Positions 17,701-30,072 are shown, counted from the stretch's first letter. The stretch: 36,578 nucleotides of DNA from Verrucomicrobiota bacterium (GCA_963205455.1 CAUJJL010000003.1:1-36578), one strand, 5' to 3'. Numbers and translations are program-made. The notes: a model not told the origin generated them from the sequence alone.

Positions 17701-18977
17701 AGCCGGTTGATCGTCGCACGCGGGGTATCCTCGGGATGAAGGCTCCGCAACAATGCCGCCACACCGGCCACATGCGGGGCCGAAAAGGAGGTTCCCAATG
17801 TCACCGTATAGGGTTCGGCAGGATTCCGGGTCAGCACGCGGATATCGACCCCTGGTGCAAAAAGATCCACCTTGCCGCTGCCATAGTTGCTGAAGGTCGC
17901 AAGCTCATCCGTCCGCGTGGAAGCTCCGACTGCAATGATGTTCTCAAACGCATGATTTGCCGGATACGTGGGAAACTCGTCGTTGTTCAACCCGTTGTTG
18001 CCCGACGATGTGATCATCAGGATGCCCGCATTCTTGATCCGCTGCACCGCAGCCTCCTCCGCTGCCGAGAACGTTGGCGTCCCATAGCTCGCGTTGATGA
18101 CCTTTGCGCCCATGGTCACCGCGTAGTCCATGCATTCGATGGCATCCGAAGTGGCCCCAAAGCCGTCACTCGTGATAAATTTCAGCGCCATGATGCGCGC
18201 CTTCCAGGCTACGCCAGCAATGCCAATGCCATTGTTGCCAACTGCACCTATCACGCCTGCGACCGCCGTGCCGTGACCAAATCCGTCATCGTCCGAGGGA
18301 TCGCCTGCACCGGGTTGACCACGAGGCACCGTGGAATTGATGCCGAAAACATCGTCGATGTAGCCATTGCCATCATCGTCGATCCCGTTGCTTTCCTTGC
18401 CGTTGCCGGATTCGCCCGGGTTTCGCCAGAGGTTCGCTGCGATGTCGGGATGGTCAGGATAGATCCCCGAATCAATCACCGCCACGATCACACCTGACGC
18501 GTCGGTCGCCATGTCCCAGCCTTCGACGGCATGGATATCCGCACCCGCCTTGCCGTTGGATTGGCCCGCGTTGCGCAACGACCATTGCTCACCCGATAGA
18601 AATTCCGGATCGGAGGGAACGGCATGCGCCCGCAGCAGGCGATCATGCTCCACGTGCTCATATAACCCCGTCGCCTGAAGCTGGGAGATGGTGCGATCGA
18701 CGGTCTCGCCTTCGGGCACCTCGATCACTCGAAGCCCTTTGAATCGTGGAAACTGTCGCGTGAGCCTGACTTTCTCCCGGGCCTCCGCGGCGGCCAAAAC
18801 GGGTTCAGCCATCTTGTCCTTCGGCATGGCGAGCACCGCCCGATTGCTAAACCCTTGCGCCTTCTCCTCCTCTGAAAAGCGACGGGGAGAAATCCTCCCT
18901 TTCTCCGCTCCTGAGGCAAGGCCCGCAAACGCGCTCAGGACGATGACATGCCAAACCAGCGGAAACGGGGTACGCAT
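14769..18977 (-). CDS. Secreted S8 subtilisin-like protease fused to a PQQ-type propeller, Ig-like and C-terminal repeat domains
   Basis: From the ATG at 18977 the product is 1402 residues with a signal peptide (ending near ASGA) and an inhibitor-like propeptide. The catalytic domain (about 150-440) keeps the full triad: Asp169 in VIVAVIDSGI, His235 in GHGTAVAGV, and Ser397 in GTSFSAPHVAG, plus a calcium-site loop (NGIDDDGNGYIDD). Two PPC-like beta domains follow (about 455-715). Eight repeats with cores such as PDGTIYFSS, SDGAIYIGD and IDGTLYFGT form a PQQ-like propeller (about 712-1035). Next are an Ig-like domain (GPFTYQWSKDGVAIPGAT) and two related C-terminal domains ('RxINxSxRA ... RAVGPxLxxYG'). 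It acts outside the cell; target unknown. The in-frame start 18 codons upstream lacks the signal. Confidence 0.9.
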   Translation of the reverse strand: MRTPFPLVWHVIVLSAFAGLASGAEKGRISPRRFSEEEKAQGFSNRAVLAMPKDKMAEPVLAAAEAREKVRLTRQFPRFKGLRVIEVPEGETVDRTISQLQATGLYEHVEHDRLLRAHAVPSDPEFLSGEQWSLRNAGQSNGKAGADIHAVEGWDMATDASGVIVAVIDSGIYPDHPDIAANLWRNPGESGNGKESNGIDDDGNGYIDDVFGINSTVPRGQPGAGDPSDDDGFGHGTAVAGVIGAVGNNGIGIAGVAWKARIMALKFITSDGFGATSDAIECMDYAVTMGAKVINASYGTPTFSAAEEAAVQRIKNAGILMITSSGNNGLNNDEFPTYPANHAFENIIAVGASTRTDELATFSNYGSGKVDLFAPGVDIRVLTRNPAEPYTVTLGTSFSAPHVAGVAALLRSLHPEDTPRATINRLMRGVDRLESLAGKAQSGGRLNLARSLTAEATPFNDRFADAAVLTGGFVRVRTSNNGASKEDGEPAHAGVPASRSLWWTWTPPETMRIAIDTAGSLIDTSVAVYTGSQVNALVEVASNDNIGGQITSLAEFTGTKGTTYHIAVEGKGGQEGMILLNLRAPPANDNFASALELTGPSFRTTQSNIGATLESAEPRIENKVGGRSVWFRWTAPQDGQVQASVTSDVLDTLLGVYQGNSVTSLTLVGQDDDAPGAFLDPMVSFQAKAGETYYFAVDSIGDGGRFDFWLVDSVWQQITLGSVDAPPAAGPDGTIYFSSEYGSLEAVSVSGEWLWGKILRAYGTYSSPAVASDGAIYIGDTSGTLAAFSSKGTQLWERDLGGPLQGSPVVSADGTVFARAEDGDLHAVSKDGDIKWKFPVAGASYCSPGMGPDGTLYIGSTDHKLYALTGDKELRWTFDAGDEIYASPTIDAQGVVYFGALNGDFFAVNPDGSQRWIYRSGSGISSSAAIGIDGTLYFGTYDGKLHAVDRDGVMRWVTQVGSEIRTSSPAIDDAGVIYIGTLDGKLVAVNSDGTIKRTYFLGATVRSSPLVHKGMLYIGAQDSHLYAIRTNTDAAASPWPMHRRNAARAGAYDVMPPVMVAQPKSQRLSTGSSATLAVDVSGSGPFTYQWSKDGVAIPGATGATFVLGRTQVSQTGIYSVAVRNGLSAVTSDGAIVVIEETPPLPGSATRMINLSVRAVGGQADKTLIVGFVVSGGPKTLLSRAVGPSLMPYGVQDFLPDPAIELVKDSQIVGRNDNWIGADATVFSSVGAFPLLVGSKDAALVTPVLPGAHSVQVKTNASGVALVELYDLDGPIMNGGPRLINVSARADVGTGGNILIAGFVIAGEGKKRILVRAVGPQLAEYGVAGVLNDPQVELYRGNTLLASNDNWTTDDGSGSGAFRLTPGGKDSVLILELEAGGYTANVSGVGGTTGVALVEVYEW

Positions 18978-19081
18978 GGCGTCGATGATTATAAGCGCAC
19001 AGTCACCCGCAAGCCTTCGGTTGCTGGCCAATCAGGCGTTCACTGCCCTATTTGGGGCACTGAATCGCCACTTCTCACGAC

Positions 19082-19852
19082 CTATTTGGAGGACGGAAAG
19101 GTCACCTTCGGCGCATCGCTCTCAGCCGCAGGCGCAGCAGGAGCAGGAGTGGTCGCTGGTGTCGACGGAGCAGCCACGGCAGGCAGGCCTGCCTCCGCAC
19201 GAAGCATTGTCGCACGCTGCGCCCAAATGCTTTGCGGACTGAGCGTGGAAAGCTGCGTCACATAACCTTGCAGGGCCGTGTCATCACCCGCCGTCGACGC
19301 CATGACGGCCAGCTGATACGTCGCCTCTGCGCGCGTGGAAACCGGCTGGCTCAGGTCGGACACAATGGCTTTGAACGCCACCTCGCCCCCGGCACGATCA
19401 CCGGAAAGCACCTTGGCCACCGCACCACCCATGACGGCGCGATGGGACAGAATGCTCGTTTTCAGAGCCGGGACGGCCTTGCCGTAAAGGGAAACGGCGT
19501 CTGCATATTTGCCCGCAGTGAAAGCTTCGTCCGCGAGTCGTAGATAGGCGACACCGCCCAGCAGGTGACGGTCATGCGCAGCCGCAAATGTTTTCAACTG
19601 CGCATCCGAGGTGGCCTTGGCATAATCGGCCATGACTGCCTTTTCACGCTGCTCCTGAATGATTTCCATCGCGCCCTTGCCGACGATGGCCACCAGCGCA
19701 ATCACACAGATCGTCGTGATAATCTTGCGGTTGCGCGTCCAGAACTGACGCAGTTTCTCGTCAAAGGGAACTTCGGGTACCGGTGCTGACGCGTCAGCGG
19801 AAGAAGTCGCGCCCGGGGAAACAGGATGTGAGGGCGGTTGTGAGGAAGCCAT
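19082..19852 (-). CDS. Membrane-anchored TPR protein (YfgM-like)
   Basis: A 256-residue protein. The first 40 residues are a cytoplasmic proline/serine-rich segment, then KLRQFWTRNRK precedes one membrane helix (ITTICVIALVAIVGKGAMEII). About 150 residues of helical TPR-like repeats follow (LRLADEAFTAGKYADAVSLYGKAV, RAVMGGAVAKVLSGDRAGGEVAFKAIV, EATYQLAVMASTAGDDTALQGYVTQL). The tail is alanine/proline-rich. The layout resembles YfgM-type periplasmic chaperone partners of the Sec machinery, but low similarity makes this inference. It stands between the protease gene and purU on the same strand, 72 bp after purU's stop. Confidence 0.65.
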   Translation of the reverse strand: MASSQPPSHPVSPGATSSADASAPVPEVPFDEKLRQFWTRNRKIITTICVIALVAIVGKGAMEIIQEQREKAVMADYAKATSDAQLKTFAAAHDRHLLGGVAYLRLADEAFTAGKYADAVSLYGKAVPALKTSILSHRAVMGGAVAKVLSGDRAGGEVAFKAIVSDLSQPVSTRAEATYQLAVMASTAGDDTALQGYVTQLSTLSPQSIWAQRATMLRAEAGLPAVAAPSTPATTPAPAAPAAESDAPKVTFPSSK

Positions 19853-19924
19853 GATCGAGAAATGGAAAGGTGAGACGAAAGCAGACGCGCCCTGCCGCGT
19901 AAAGGCGGGAGTTATCCCAGCCGA

Positions 19925-20770
19925 TCAATCGAAAACCACCGTCTTGTTGCCATAAACAAGCACCCGGTTCTCCAGATGCCAGCGAACGGCCTGGGCGAGC
20001 ACGGTCTTCTCAAGATCGCGCCCCCGGCGAACAAGGTCGTCCACATTGTGCCGGTGAGTCACCCGCGCCACATCCTGCTGGATGATCGGCCCTTCATCCA
20101 GATCCCTCGTGGCATAGTGGGCGGTCGCTCCAATGAGTTTTACCCCGCGCGAATGGGCCTGGTGATACGGTCGCCCCCCGGCAAACGCGGGGAGGAACGA
20201 GTGGTGAATATTGATCACCGGCTTTCCAAATCGTTCAAGGAAATCAGCCGACAGCACCTGCATGTACCGCGCGAGGATCACCAGTTCAATGCGATGCTCC
20301 CGCAACAACTCCAGTTGCGCCGCCTCACCCGCGGATTTGGTGTCCCCCGTGATCGGTACATGCTTGAAGAGCAGCCCGTACCCTTCGGCCGCGGAGGCAA
20401 GGTCGCGGTGATTCGATACGACCAGGGAAAAGTCCGCCGTGTAGTCACCCGCCCGCGAGCGCAGGACAAGGTCGTGAAAACAGTGGTCCGCCTTCGAGAC
20501 AAAGATCGCAACACGCGTCCGCCGGGAGGAATCCGCAACACGCGCCGTCATCCCAAGCTCCGCCGCAAACGACAAGAATGCCGCCGTATCCGCGGATTGA
20601 CTGCCCGGAGCGGGTTCCCACTCCACACGCTGAAAGAAGATGCCCGCCTCACGGTCGCGGTGCTGGTCCGCATGCAGGATGTTTCCGCCTCGTTCAAAGA
20701 TCCAGCCCGAGACGCGCGCAACGAGGCCGCGCTGATCCGGACCGTGCAGAAGGGCTACGATGCTGGCCAT
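19925..20770 (-). CDS. purU: Formyltetrahydrofolate deformylase PurU
   Basis: PurU hydrolyses 10-formyl-tetrahydrofolate to formate and tetrahydrofolate, balancing one-carbon units and feeding formate to purine synthesis. The 281 residues have an N-terminal ACT domain (IVALLHGPDQRGLVARVSGWIFERGGNI), then the formyltransferase-like catalytic domain with LARYMQVLS, the catalytic block INIHHSFLPAF (Asn and His), PYHQAHSRGVKLIGATAHY, and DEGPIIQQDV (catalytic Asp). The start ATG lies 6 bp after the carB stop, so the two are almost certainly one operon and translationally coupled. Confidence 0.95.
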   Translation of the reverse strand: MASIVALLHGPDQRGLVARVSGWIFERGGNILHADQHRDREAGIFFQRVEWEPAPGSQSADTAAFLSFAAELGMTARVADSSRRTRVAIFVSKADHCFHDLVLRSRAGDYTADFSLVVSNHRDLASAAEGYGLLFKHVPITGDTKSAGEAAQLELLREHRIELVILARYMQVLSADFLERFGKPVINIHHSFLPAFAGGRPYHQAHSRGVKLIGATAHYATRDLDEGPIIQQDVARVTHRHNVDDLVRRGRDLEKTVLAQAVRWHLENRVLVYGNKTVVFD

Positions 20771-20776
20771 CGGAAA

Positions 20777-24046
<3,270 letters not shown>

Positions 24047-24231
24047 GGACGTGGATTTCGGAGAGGGTTGGGCGCCGCCGTTCCTGCCGCAAGCGGGAAG
24101 TCAGTCCCCATCTCACCAGTTTCAAGAAAGCGTACGGTTGGCAAAATGCCGTCGCAGGCCCCGTGACCCACGCCCGGAGCACCAGTCGAGTCCGGCACTT
24201 CTGCTCGATGGTCGATCCAGCCAAAACCTGC

Positions 24232-25218
24232 CTATCTCCCGCAAAGGCGTCGCCTCACCTCCGCGGCCAGCCGGGCAATTGCCTCCGGACTCAATGGCGT
24301 GTCGGCCAATTGAGCGGCAAGAACCACCGCGCCAACAATCGCAGGCGAAGGCGCCGCCAGGATCGTCGCCTGTGGCGCAGCCTGCATGACCGCCTCGCGA
24401 AAAGCCGCAAGGTACACCGCGTTGCCAAGGAGTCCGCCGAAGGGCACAACCCTGACCTCGCCATCGGCAAAATCGAGCCGGTCAAGAAGGGCCGAAACCA
24501 GACGCGCTAGCTGGCGGGTGCCCTCGCGCACGATGTCGCGCGCCGCCTCGTCATCGGCTGCGGCGGCCACGACCACCGACGCCAGCGCCGCAAGCTGGGA
24601 ACGCGACGTATCCGGTCGCAGCGCCCATTGCATCGCCTCACGCGGTGTGCTCACCCCGAGTTCCGCGAACAGCGCGGGCTCAAGACGCGTCGCCGACGCC
24701 CGCCCGTCCGCCGCTTCAAAGACTCTCCGCAGGCCCTGCACCGCCAGCCACACCCCTCCCCCCTGATCGTCCAGCAGCCATCCCCAGCCGCCGGTCTGCG
24801 CGGTGTGACCCTGCGGATCGCGCCCATACGCCGCCGAACCGGTTCCAGCAACCACCACAATGCCAGGCAGATCACCGCAGCCTCCCGCCAGTGCGATCCT
24901 CAAATCATGATCCAGGCCAAGCGTCGTCGGCAACGCAGTCAGGTTCAATCCCGTCAACGCCTCCCGAATCGCCACGTGATCCGGAAGTGATTTTACTCCC
25001 GCCAGTCCAAGAAACGCTCCCGCCGACACACCCGACACACCCGCCTCGGCGCGCGCCCGTGAAACGGCCTCCGCCACCGCCTCGACCGCCAATTTCACTC
25101 CAACACTGTGGTAGTTCGAACTCCCTGACTCGCCCATGCCAAGCAATGCCCCCGATGCATTCGCGATCAATGCGCGCGTATGCGTCCCGCCACCATCAAT
25201 GCCGAGATACCAGGTCAC
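24232..25218 (-). CDS. BadF/BadG-family ATPase, N-acetylglucosamine kinase-like
   Basis: A 328-residue ASKHA-fold kinase. The N-terminal phosphate motif is YLGIDGGGTHTRALIANASG, followed by LGLAGV, the adenosine-side IVVVAGTGSAAYGR, and the diagnostic GGWGWLLDDQGGGVWL. These are typical of proteins annotated as N-acetylglucosamine kinases or BadF-type ATPases; amino-sugar phosphorylation is the likeliest role and would fit the GH20-like enzyme elsewhere in the window. I choose the GTG start at 25218 (VTWYLGIDGGG) because the open frame upstream reads into unrelated sequence and over the divergent gene. It lies 185 bp upstream of carB. The gap 24047-24231 holds no gene or clear signal. Confidence 0.8.
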   Translation of the reverse strand: MTWYLGIDGGGTHTRALIANASGALLGMGESGSSNYHSVGVKLAVEAVAEAVSRARAEAGVSGVSAGAFLGLAGVKSLPDHVAIREALTGLNLTALPTTLGLDHDLRIALAGGCGDLPGIVVVAGTGSAAYGRDPQGHTAQTGGWGWLLDDQGGGVWLAVQGLRRVFEAADGRASATRLEPALFAELGVSTPREAMQWALRPDTSRSQLAALASVVVAAAADDEAARDIVREGTRQLARLVSALLDRLDFADGEVRVVPFGGLLGNAVYLAAFREAVMQAAPQATILAAPSPAIVGAVVLAAQLADTPLSPEAIARLAAEVRRRLCGR

Positions 25219-25380
25219 GCGGAATGTTGTGAAAGACCCCGGCGCTGTTGGCAAACCCGGTGTTGCGATCCCGATCAACAGGTGGATCCAGTGCAGATCC
25301 CCGGCTGATTCGACGAATCTCGCTCCTATGAGCACAGGCTTGCCGCCAGTTCCGGCGCGCCTTTCGCTTTTCAAAACCGA

Positions 25381-27912
25381 ATGCCTGCCGCGACACGCCC
25401 ACGCCCCCTCCCCCGACTGCATTCGCGCCAACTCGAAAACCTGCGCAGCCGGTTGCGCCTCGCCATCCGGGAAACCGGCCTGAGCGGTGCTCCCTCCGAA
25501 CGGCTGCACCGAAACGAAGGCCTTTTCTGGGACCTCGATCCCGTTCCTCGGGTAATCGAATCCGGTGACTGGGCCAGTCTCGAAGCCGGGCTGATCCAGC
25601 GGGCGCGTTTTGTGAACGCCTTCCTGGCCGACATCTATGGCCACCAGCAGGTGCTGGTTCAAAAACTCCTGCCCCCGGAGGTTATTCTCGCCGACCCGTG
25701 CTATCGACGCCCCTGCCTAAACCTCGAGCCGGACCGCAATCAGCCCGCCACCCTCCTGCGTTTTGACCTGATCCGCACTCCCGAAGGCTGGCAATGCAGC
25801 GAAACCCGCGCCGATACGCCGGTAGGATTGGGATTCGCGGTCCAGAACCGTCGTTTTCTTTCGCAGGAGGCCCCGGACATCTATGGAAAACTGCCCGACT
25901 ATCACTCGATCATCAACTTTCCGCTGAAGCTTCTGGAGAGTCTTCGCAAACTCGCACCCCACTTCAATCCGGCTCCGAGCATCGTCGTGCTCACCGCCGG
26001 CCCGAACGATCCGTTCCATCTCGAGCACAGCTTCCTCGCCCGCAAGATGGGGGTGCCGCTCACTCGTGGCGATGACCTGCTCGTTCTCGACAACTGGGTT
26101 TACTTCAAAACCATCAACGGCCTCGAGCGTGTCGACGTCATCTACCGGAGGCTGAACGACGCCCATATCGATCCGGTGGTTTTCCCAACCCACCGCGAAA
26201 CCGCAGGAGTTCCCGGTCTCATCCAGTGCATCCGTCGCGGCAATGTCGCCGTCGCCAACAGCATCGGCAGCGGAGTCGCCGACAGCCGCGCCCTCGATGC
26301 CTACCTGCCCCGATTGATGCGGTTTTATCTGGGCGAGCGGCCGCTGATTCCGTCCGTACCCACCTACACCTGCGGCGATACAGACCAACTCGACCAGATT
26401 TTGGAATCATCCCGGGAGATGACGATCCTGCCCATCCATGACCCGCGATCGGGCGACCCCGGCCTGAATCAGGCAGCATCCCCCTTGCTCAACAAGGACG
26501 GCCTGGCCCAGTGCGTGCGCGAAAACCCCCACGGTTATGTTGCCCGCCGGATCTCGTGGCCGCGTCCGGCAGCAGGCAGCAGTGCCTCTTCGGATTGTTA
26601 CCGCCTCAGTGCGTTTGTGCTGGCACAGAACGGCACCTATTTTGTGCTTCCGGGGGCGCTTGCGCGACCGGCTGACATGCCGACTCCGGCAGATCGCATC
26701 GGACGCTGCAAAGACACGATTGTCCTTCAAGGCGACACCGTTGGTGTGGACGAAGGCCCCGACGTCGACCGGGCCGCCGGGCCTCATCGTCCGAACGCGC
26801 TCGGATCACGCGCCGCAGAAATCCTGTTCTGGCTCGGCCGCTATCTGGAGCGTGCGGAAGCGACGGCACGCATGCTGAGCATCTTCGAGGATGTCGCCCT
26901 CGAGGAAATCCCGGCACGCGACCGCCGAACCTGGATTCCTATCTGGCACGGGTTGCTGGAAGCGACCGGTCATTCGCAGGAGCGCATGTCCCTACAGGCA
27001 AACCCAGCACAGGCGCTGACCGGCGATCTCCACTGGCGCATGACCCTCTCGCTGGATCACCCAAGCTCCATCGCCTCATCCATCGCGGTCGCCGCAGAGA
27101 ACGGACGCCAGCTCCGCGACTTCATCAGCCCCGAAGCCTGGGTCCTGCTCAGCCGTCTCGCAACCAAGGTCGCTTCGCTGCGACAAGGTCATCTGACACC
27201 GAGCCGTCGGAAGAAGAACGCTTCGCAGGCAATGAGCTTCGTCATCACCGACGTGAACGCCTTCATGGGAACGGCTGAGCGCACGATGGTGATGGATGCC
27301 GGTTGGGAATTCCTGGTCATGGGCGTTCACCTGGAGCGCGCCATCATGACATGCAGCGCGCTTCGTCACATCCTCGGAAAACTCAACGATCTCGCATCCG
27401 GTCACGGCTCCCCTGAACTCGTCACACGCATGCAGGCTGGCGACGCGCCGAAGCTTTCCTCGCTCCTGCGCATGCTCGGATCGCAGGATGCCTACCGCCG
27501 CATCTTCCAAACCGGCAGCCAGCCGGATCTCGTGGCGTCGCTGTTCCTCACGCAGGAAAAAGTTCCCCGCAGCCTCACCTACAATCTCCAGCGGATCCGG
27601 TACAGCGTCCGCGCAGTCGCCACTAGCACTCCTGGTGAACAGGATGAGGCGGTCGTCGAGGTGGTTGACGAATTGCTGAAGTTCCTCCGCGAACTTCCTG
27701 TGCAGAAATATTTTCACCCGTCACGACCGGAGGACGTCTCCGCGGGCGAGAAATCCGCGAACCTCGGCGAACTGCTCGCTCAGTTGCTGGACCGTCTTTT
27801 CAATCTCTACCCGCTTCTCAGCGACCACTATTTCAGTCATCAAGCACGGCTCGTTGTCGAAAATCCTGATCCCCGCCCGGAGGCAAGCGCGCTTGCACCC
27901 TTCCTCCCTTGA
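25381..27912 (+). CDS. Circularly permuted ATP-grasp type 2 / alpha-E fusion protein
   Basis: An 843-residue cytoplasmic fusion. Residues about 30-480 are a circularly permuted ATP-grasp domain (FLADIYGHQQVLVQKLLPPEVILADPCY, FDLIRTPEGWQCSETRADTPVGLGFAVQNR, VDVIYRRLNDAHIDPVVF, GNVAVANSIGSGVADSRALDAYLPRL). From about 495 to 810 is the all-helical alpha-E domain (LGSRAAEILFWLGRYLERAEATARML, FLVMGVHLERAIMTCSALR). These parts are often separate neighbouring genes in clusters with a transglutaminase-like protease; here they are fused and no such protease is next door. A peptide-ligase role is suspected for the family but not proven. Confidence 0.85.
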   Translation: MPAATRPRPLPRLHSRQLENLRSRLRLAIRETGLSGAPSERLHRNEGLFWDLDPVPRVIESGDWASLEAGLIQRARFVNAFLADIYGHQQVLVQKLLPPEVILADPCYRRPCLNLEPDRNQPATLLRFDLIRTPEGWQCSETRADTPVGLGFAVQNRRFLSQEAPDIYGKLPDYHSIINFPLKLLESLRKLAPHFNPAPSIVVLTAGPNDPFHLEHSFLARKMGVPLTRGDDLLVLDNWVYFKTINGLERVDVIYRRLNDAHIDPVVFPTHRETAGVPGLIQCIRRGNVAVANSIGSGVADSRALDAYLPRLMRFYLGERPLIPSVPTYTCGDTDQLDQILESSREMTILPIHDPRSGDPGLNQAASPLLNKDGLAQCVRENPHGYVARRISWPRPAAGSSASSDCYRLSAFVLAQNGTYFVLPGALARPADMPTPADRIGRCKDTIVLQGDTVGVDEGPDVDRAAGPHRPNALGSRAAEILFWLGRYLERAEATARMLSIFEDVALEEIPARDRRTWIPIWHGLLEATGHSQERMSLQANPAQALTGDLHWRMTLSLDHPSSIASSIAVAAENGRQLRDFISPEAWVLLSRLATKVASLRQGHLTPSRRKKNASQAMSFVITDVNAFMGTAERTMVMDAGWEFLVMGVHLERAIMTCSALRHILGKLNDLASGHGSPELVTRMQAGDAPKLSSLLRMLGSQDAYRRIFQTGSQPDLVASLFLTQEKVPRSLTYNLQRIRYSVRAVATSTPGEQDEAVVEVVDELLKFLRELPVQKYFHPSRPEDVSAGEKSANLGELLAQLLDRLFNLYPLLSDHYFSHQARLVVENPDPRPEASALAPFLP

Positions 27913-27979
27913 ACCTGCCCACCCCTTGGCAGATCCCAGGGCAGCTCCCTGCAATCTGCAGCACAAGCACGACCCCGCT

Positions 27980-30040
27980 CTACAGCCGTACAATCTGATC
28001 GGCAACGGCGTGAAACGCCTGACCATGACAGGCAACAAGGACCGTTGCTCCCTTTTGCACGCGGCGTCGGATCGCAGCCACCACATGCTCTTCCGACAGG
28101 TCATCCAAGGCGGAGGTCGGCTCATCCAGCAGCACGAGAGGTCCGCTCCGGTAGAACGTCCGGGCGAGCGCGAGCCGTTGTCGTTGCCCGCCGGAGAGTC
28201 CGGCGCCGCCCTCCTGAAGCCAGGTGCTGAACTTCTCGGGAAGGGATTCAATCCATTCCAGCGCATTCGCATCGCGGCATGCCTCCAGCAAACGGTCAAA
28301 ATCGGGCGCGGCATCACCCGGAATCAAATTGTCCAGGATCGTTCCCGAAAACAACTCGACCCGCTGCGGCATGACCGCCAGACCGCGTCGCAAGGCCTGC
28401 AGGGAAAAATGCTCCAGCCCAACTCCTCCGATCGAGACCTTTCCACAACCGAGTCCCGGGTTGCCCTGAAGCACCGATAAAAGGCTGCTCTTTCCGCAAC
28501 CCGACACACCCGCAAGAACCGTCAGGGTGCCCCGCGGGAATTTCGCAGAAAATTCCCGCAGCACCGGCAATCGGCCCGGGAACTGAATCGTGACCGCGTC
28601 AAATTCGATGTCACCCATGGTATCGTGATTCAGCTCCCTCGAACCTCCGGGCGGCTCCGGCTGGAGATCGACGATTTCGAACAGCCGGTCCGTCGCAACC
28701 AGCGCCTCCTGCACCGAGGCGTTGAGCGAAACAAAGGAAGCCGCCGGACCGACAAGATAGCCGGCGAGCGTGTGCGCACTCATCAATTCGCCCATGGACA
28801 AATGTCGATGCAGAACCAGCCAGCTCCCAAGCCAGAGCGTGCCAAGCGTATAGAGCTGCATCGAAGCCTGAGTGAAAAGCCCAAGCCCCATTCCCGCTGT
28901 CACCGCCTGGCGATGAGCCCGGAGCAGTCGTACCAGATACTGTTCCCCTCGCGAAGATTCCCTATCCTCAAGATTCATCGCACGGACCGTGAGGTGCGTC
29001 TGCAGCGATTCCGTAAGCTGACCCTGCCATTCGGCCGCGCGCATCATGAGCTGGCGCTGTGAGCGCCGGTTCACCGCGTTCGCGATCGGATGCATCAGGA
29101 TCTGCAGGCTGACGAGTCCCGCCGCAAGCGTGCCCAGCCGCCAGTCGTAAAGGAACAATCCCGTGAGCGATGCCACGACAATCAGGGGATTGAGCAGGAG
29201 ATTGACGAGTGTCTGGTTGATGAAGCTTCGAATCCGCGCCGCATCACCCACACGCGACAGCATCTCACCCACACGCATGCTGTCATGAAACGCCCTGGGC
29301 AGCCTCAGCAGATGTCGGTAGTATCCCAGCATCAGCATGGCATCAATCCGCTGCGCAAGCCTCAATCCAATCCTCCCCTGCATCCACCCGAGGCCCAGCC
29401 GCGCCGCAATCACCCCCAACATGCCCGCACCCAGCAACAGGAGCATGCGGTTGTCCTGATCGGGTAGGACCGAGTCCAGAAGCTTTTCGACATAGAGCGA
29501 CATCGCCAGCCCCAGCACCGTCGCCATCGCGGCTCCCATCGCAGCCTGCCACAGGAGCGAACGATGAGGTCGCAGGAGTCTGATCAGGCGACGCCAAGGC
29601 GCACCCGCAGTCGGCTCGCCTCGTGTTTCCGCCTCCGGATCCCCGCTGGGCTTTGGCGACACCAGGAGGAACACTCCGCTGCACATCGCCGAAAGCCTTT
29701 CACGGGGCCACTTGCAGGCGGTGCCCACCGCCGGGTCCATCACGCGGACCTTCTGTCCACGGACTTTCTCAATGACGACGTAGTGATGCAGCCGTGAAGG
29801 CAACACCACATGAGCCATCACCGGTAGCGGCAGAGTTTCAAGTTCCCCAGGAGGCGCTCGAACACCCACAACCGCCAATCCTGCCCGCTCCCCAGCCTGG
29901 GCAAGCCCCAGCGCCGTCGTACCGGACTTGCCCGTGCCGCTCCACTGACGGAGCTGCGCGACAGCGTGGGGTCGGCGATAGCGACGGCACAGGTAGGCAA
30001 GACAGGCCGGGCCACAATCCGATTGGTCGCGTTGTCGCAT
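27980..30040 (-). CDS. C39-peptidase ABC exporter for double-glycine peptides
   Basis: A 686-residue peptidase-containing ABC transporter that cuts a leader after GG and exports the peptide. The N-terminal C39 domain has the oxyanion Gln3, catalytic Cys9 in QRDQSDCGPACLAYL, His86 in LHHYVVI and Asp102 in VMDPAVG, so all catalytic residues are intact. The membrane domain spans about 155-430 with several helices. The ATPase has Walker A GVSGCGKSSLL, signature LSGGQRQR and Walker B VLLDEPTSALDD, then the H-loop ACHG. It is the third gene of a minus-strand cassette: HlyD-type adaptor, GG-leader peptide (30094-30270), exporter. The start ATG is 53 bp past the peptide stop. It converges on the ATP-grasp gene. 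Confidence 0.93.
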   Translation of the reverse strand: MRQRDQSDCGPACLAYLCRRYRRPHAVAQLRQWSGTGKSGTTALGLAQAGERAGLAVVGVRAPPGELETLPLPVMAHVVLPSRLHHYVVIEKVRGQKVRVMDPAVGTACKWPRERLSAMCSGVFLLVSPKPSGDPEAETRGEPTAGAPWRRLIRLLRPHRSLLWQAAMGAAMATVLGLAMSLYVEKLLDSVLPDQDNRMLLLLGAGMLGVIAARLGLGWMQGRIGLRLAQRIDAMLMLGYYRHLLRLPRAFHDSMRVGEMLSRVGDAARIRSFINQTLVNLLLNPLIVVASLTGLFLYDWRLGTLAAGLVSLQILMHPIANAVNRRSQRQLMMRAAEWQGQLTESLQTHLTVRAMNLEDRESSRGEQYLVRLLRAHRQAVTAGMGLGLFTQASMQLYTLGTLWLGSWLVLHRHLSMGELMSAHTLAGYLVGPAASFVSLNASVQEALVATDRLFEIVDLQPEPPGGSRELNHDTMGDIEFDAVTIQFPGRLPVLREFSAKFPRGTLTVLAGVSGCGKSSLLSVLQGNPGLGCGKVSIGGVGLEHFSLQALRRGLAVMPQRVELFSGTILDNLIPGDAAPDFDRLLEACRDANALEWIESLPEKFSTWLQEGGAGLSGGQRQRLALARTFYRSGPLVLLDEPTSALDDLSEEHVVAAIRRRVQKGATVLVACHGQAFHAVADQIVRL

Positions 30041-30072
30041 GAAAACAGAAGCTACAATCCCGATGCCAATTC

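Noticed and set aside
17283..18497. 404-codon open frame antisense to the subtilisin-propeller gene
   Set aside because: No recognisable domain, and it mirrors the codon pattern of the well-supported protease.
19042..19060. Hairpin TGCCC/GGGCA between the subtilisin gene and the TPR gene
   Set aside because: Only five pairs and no T run; too weak to call a terminator.
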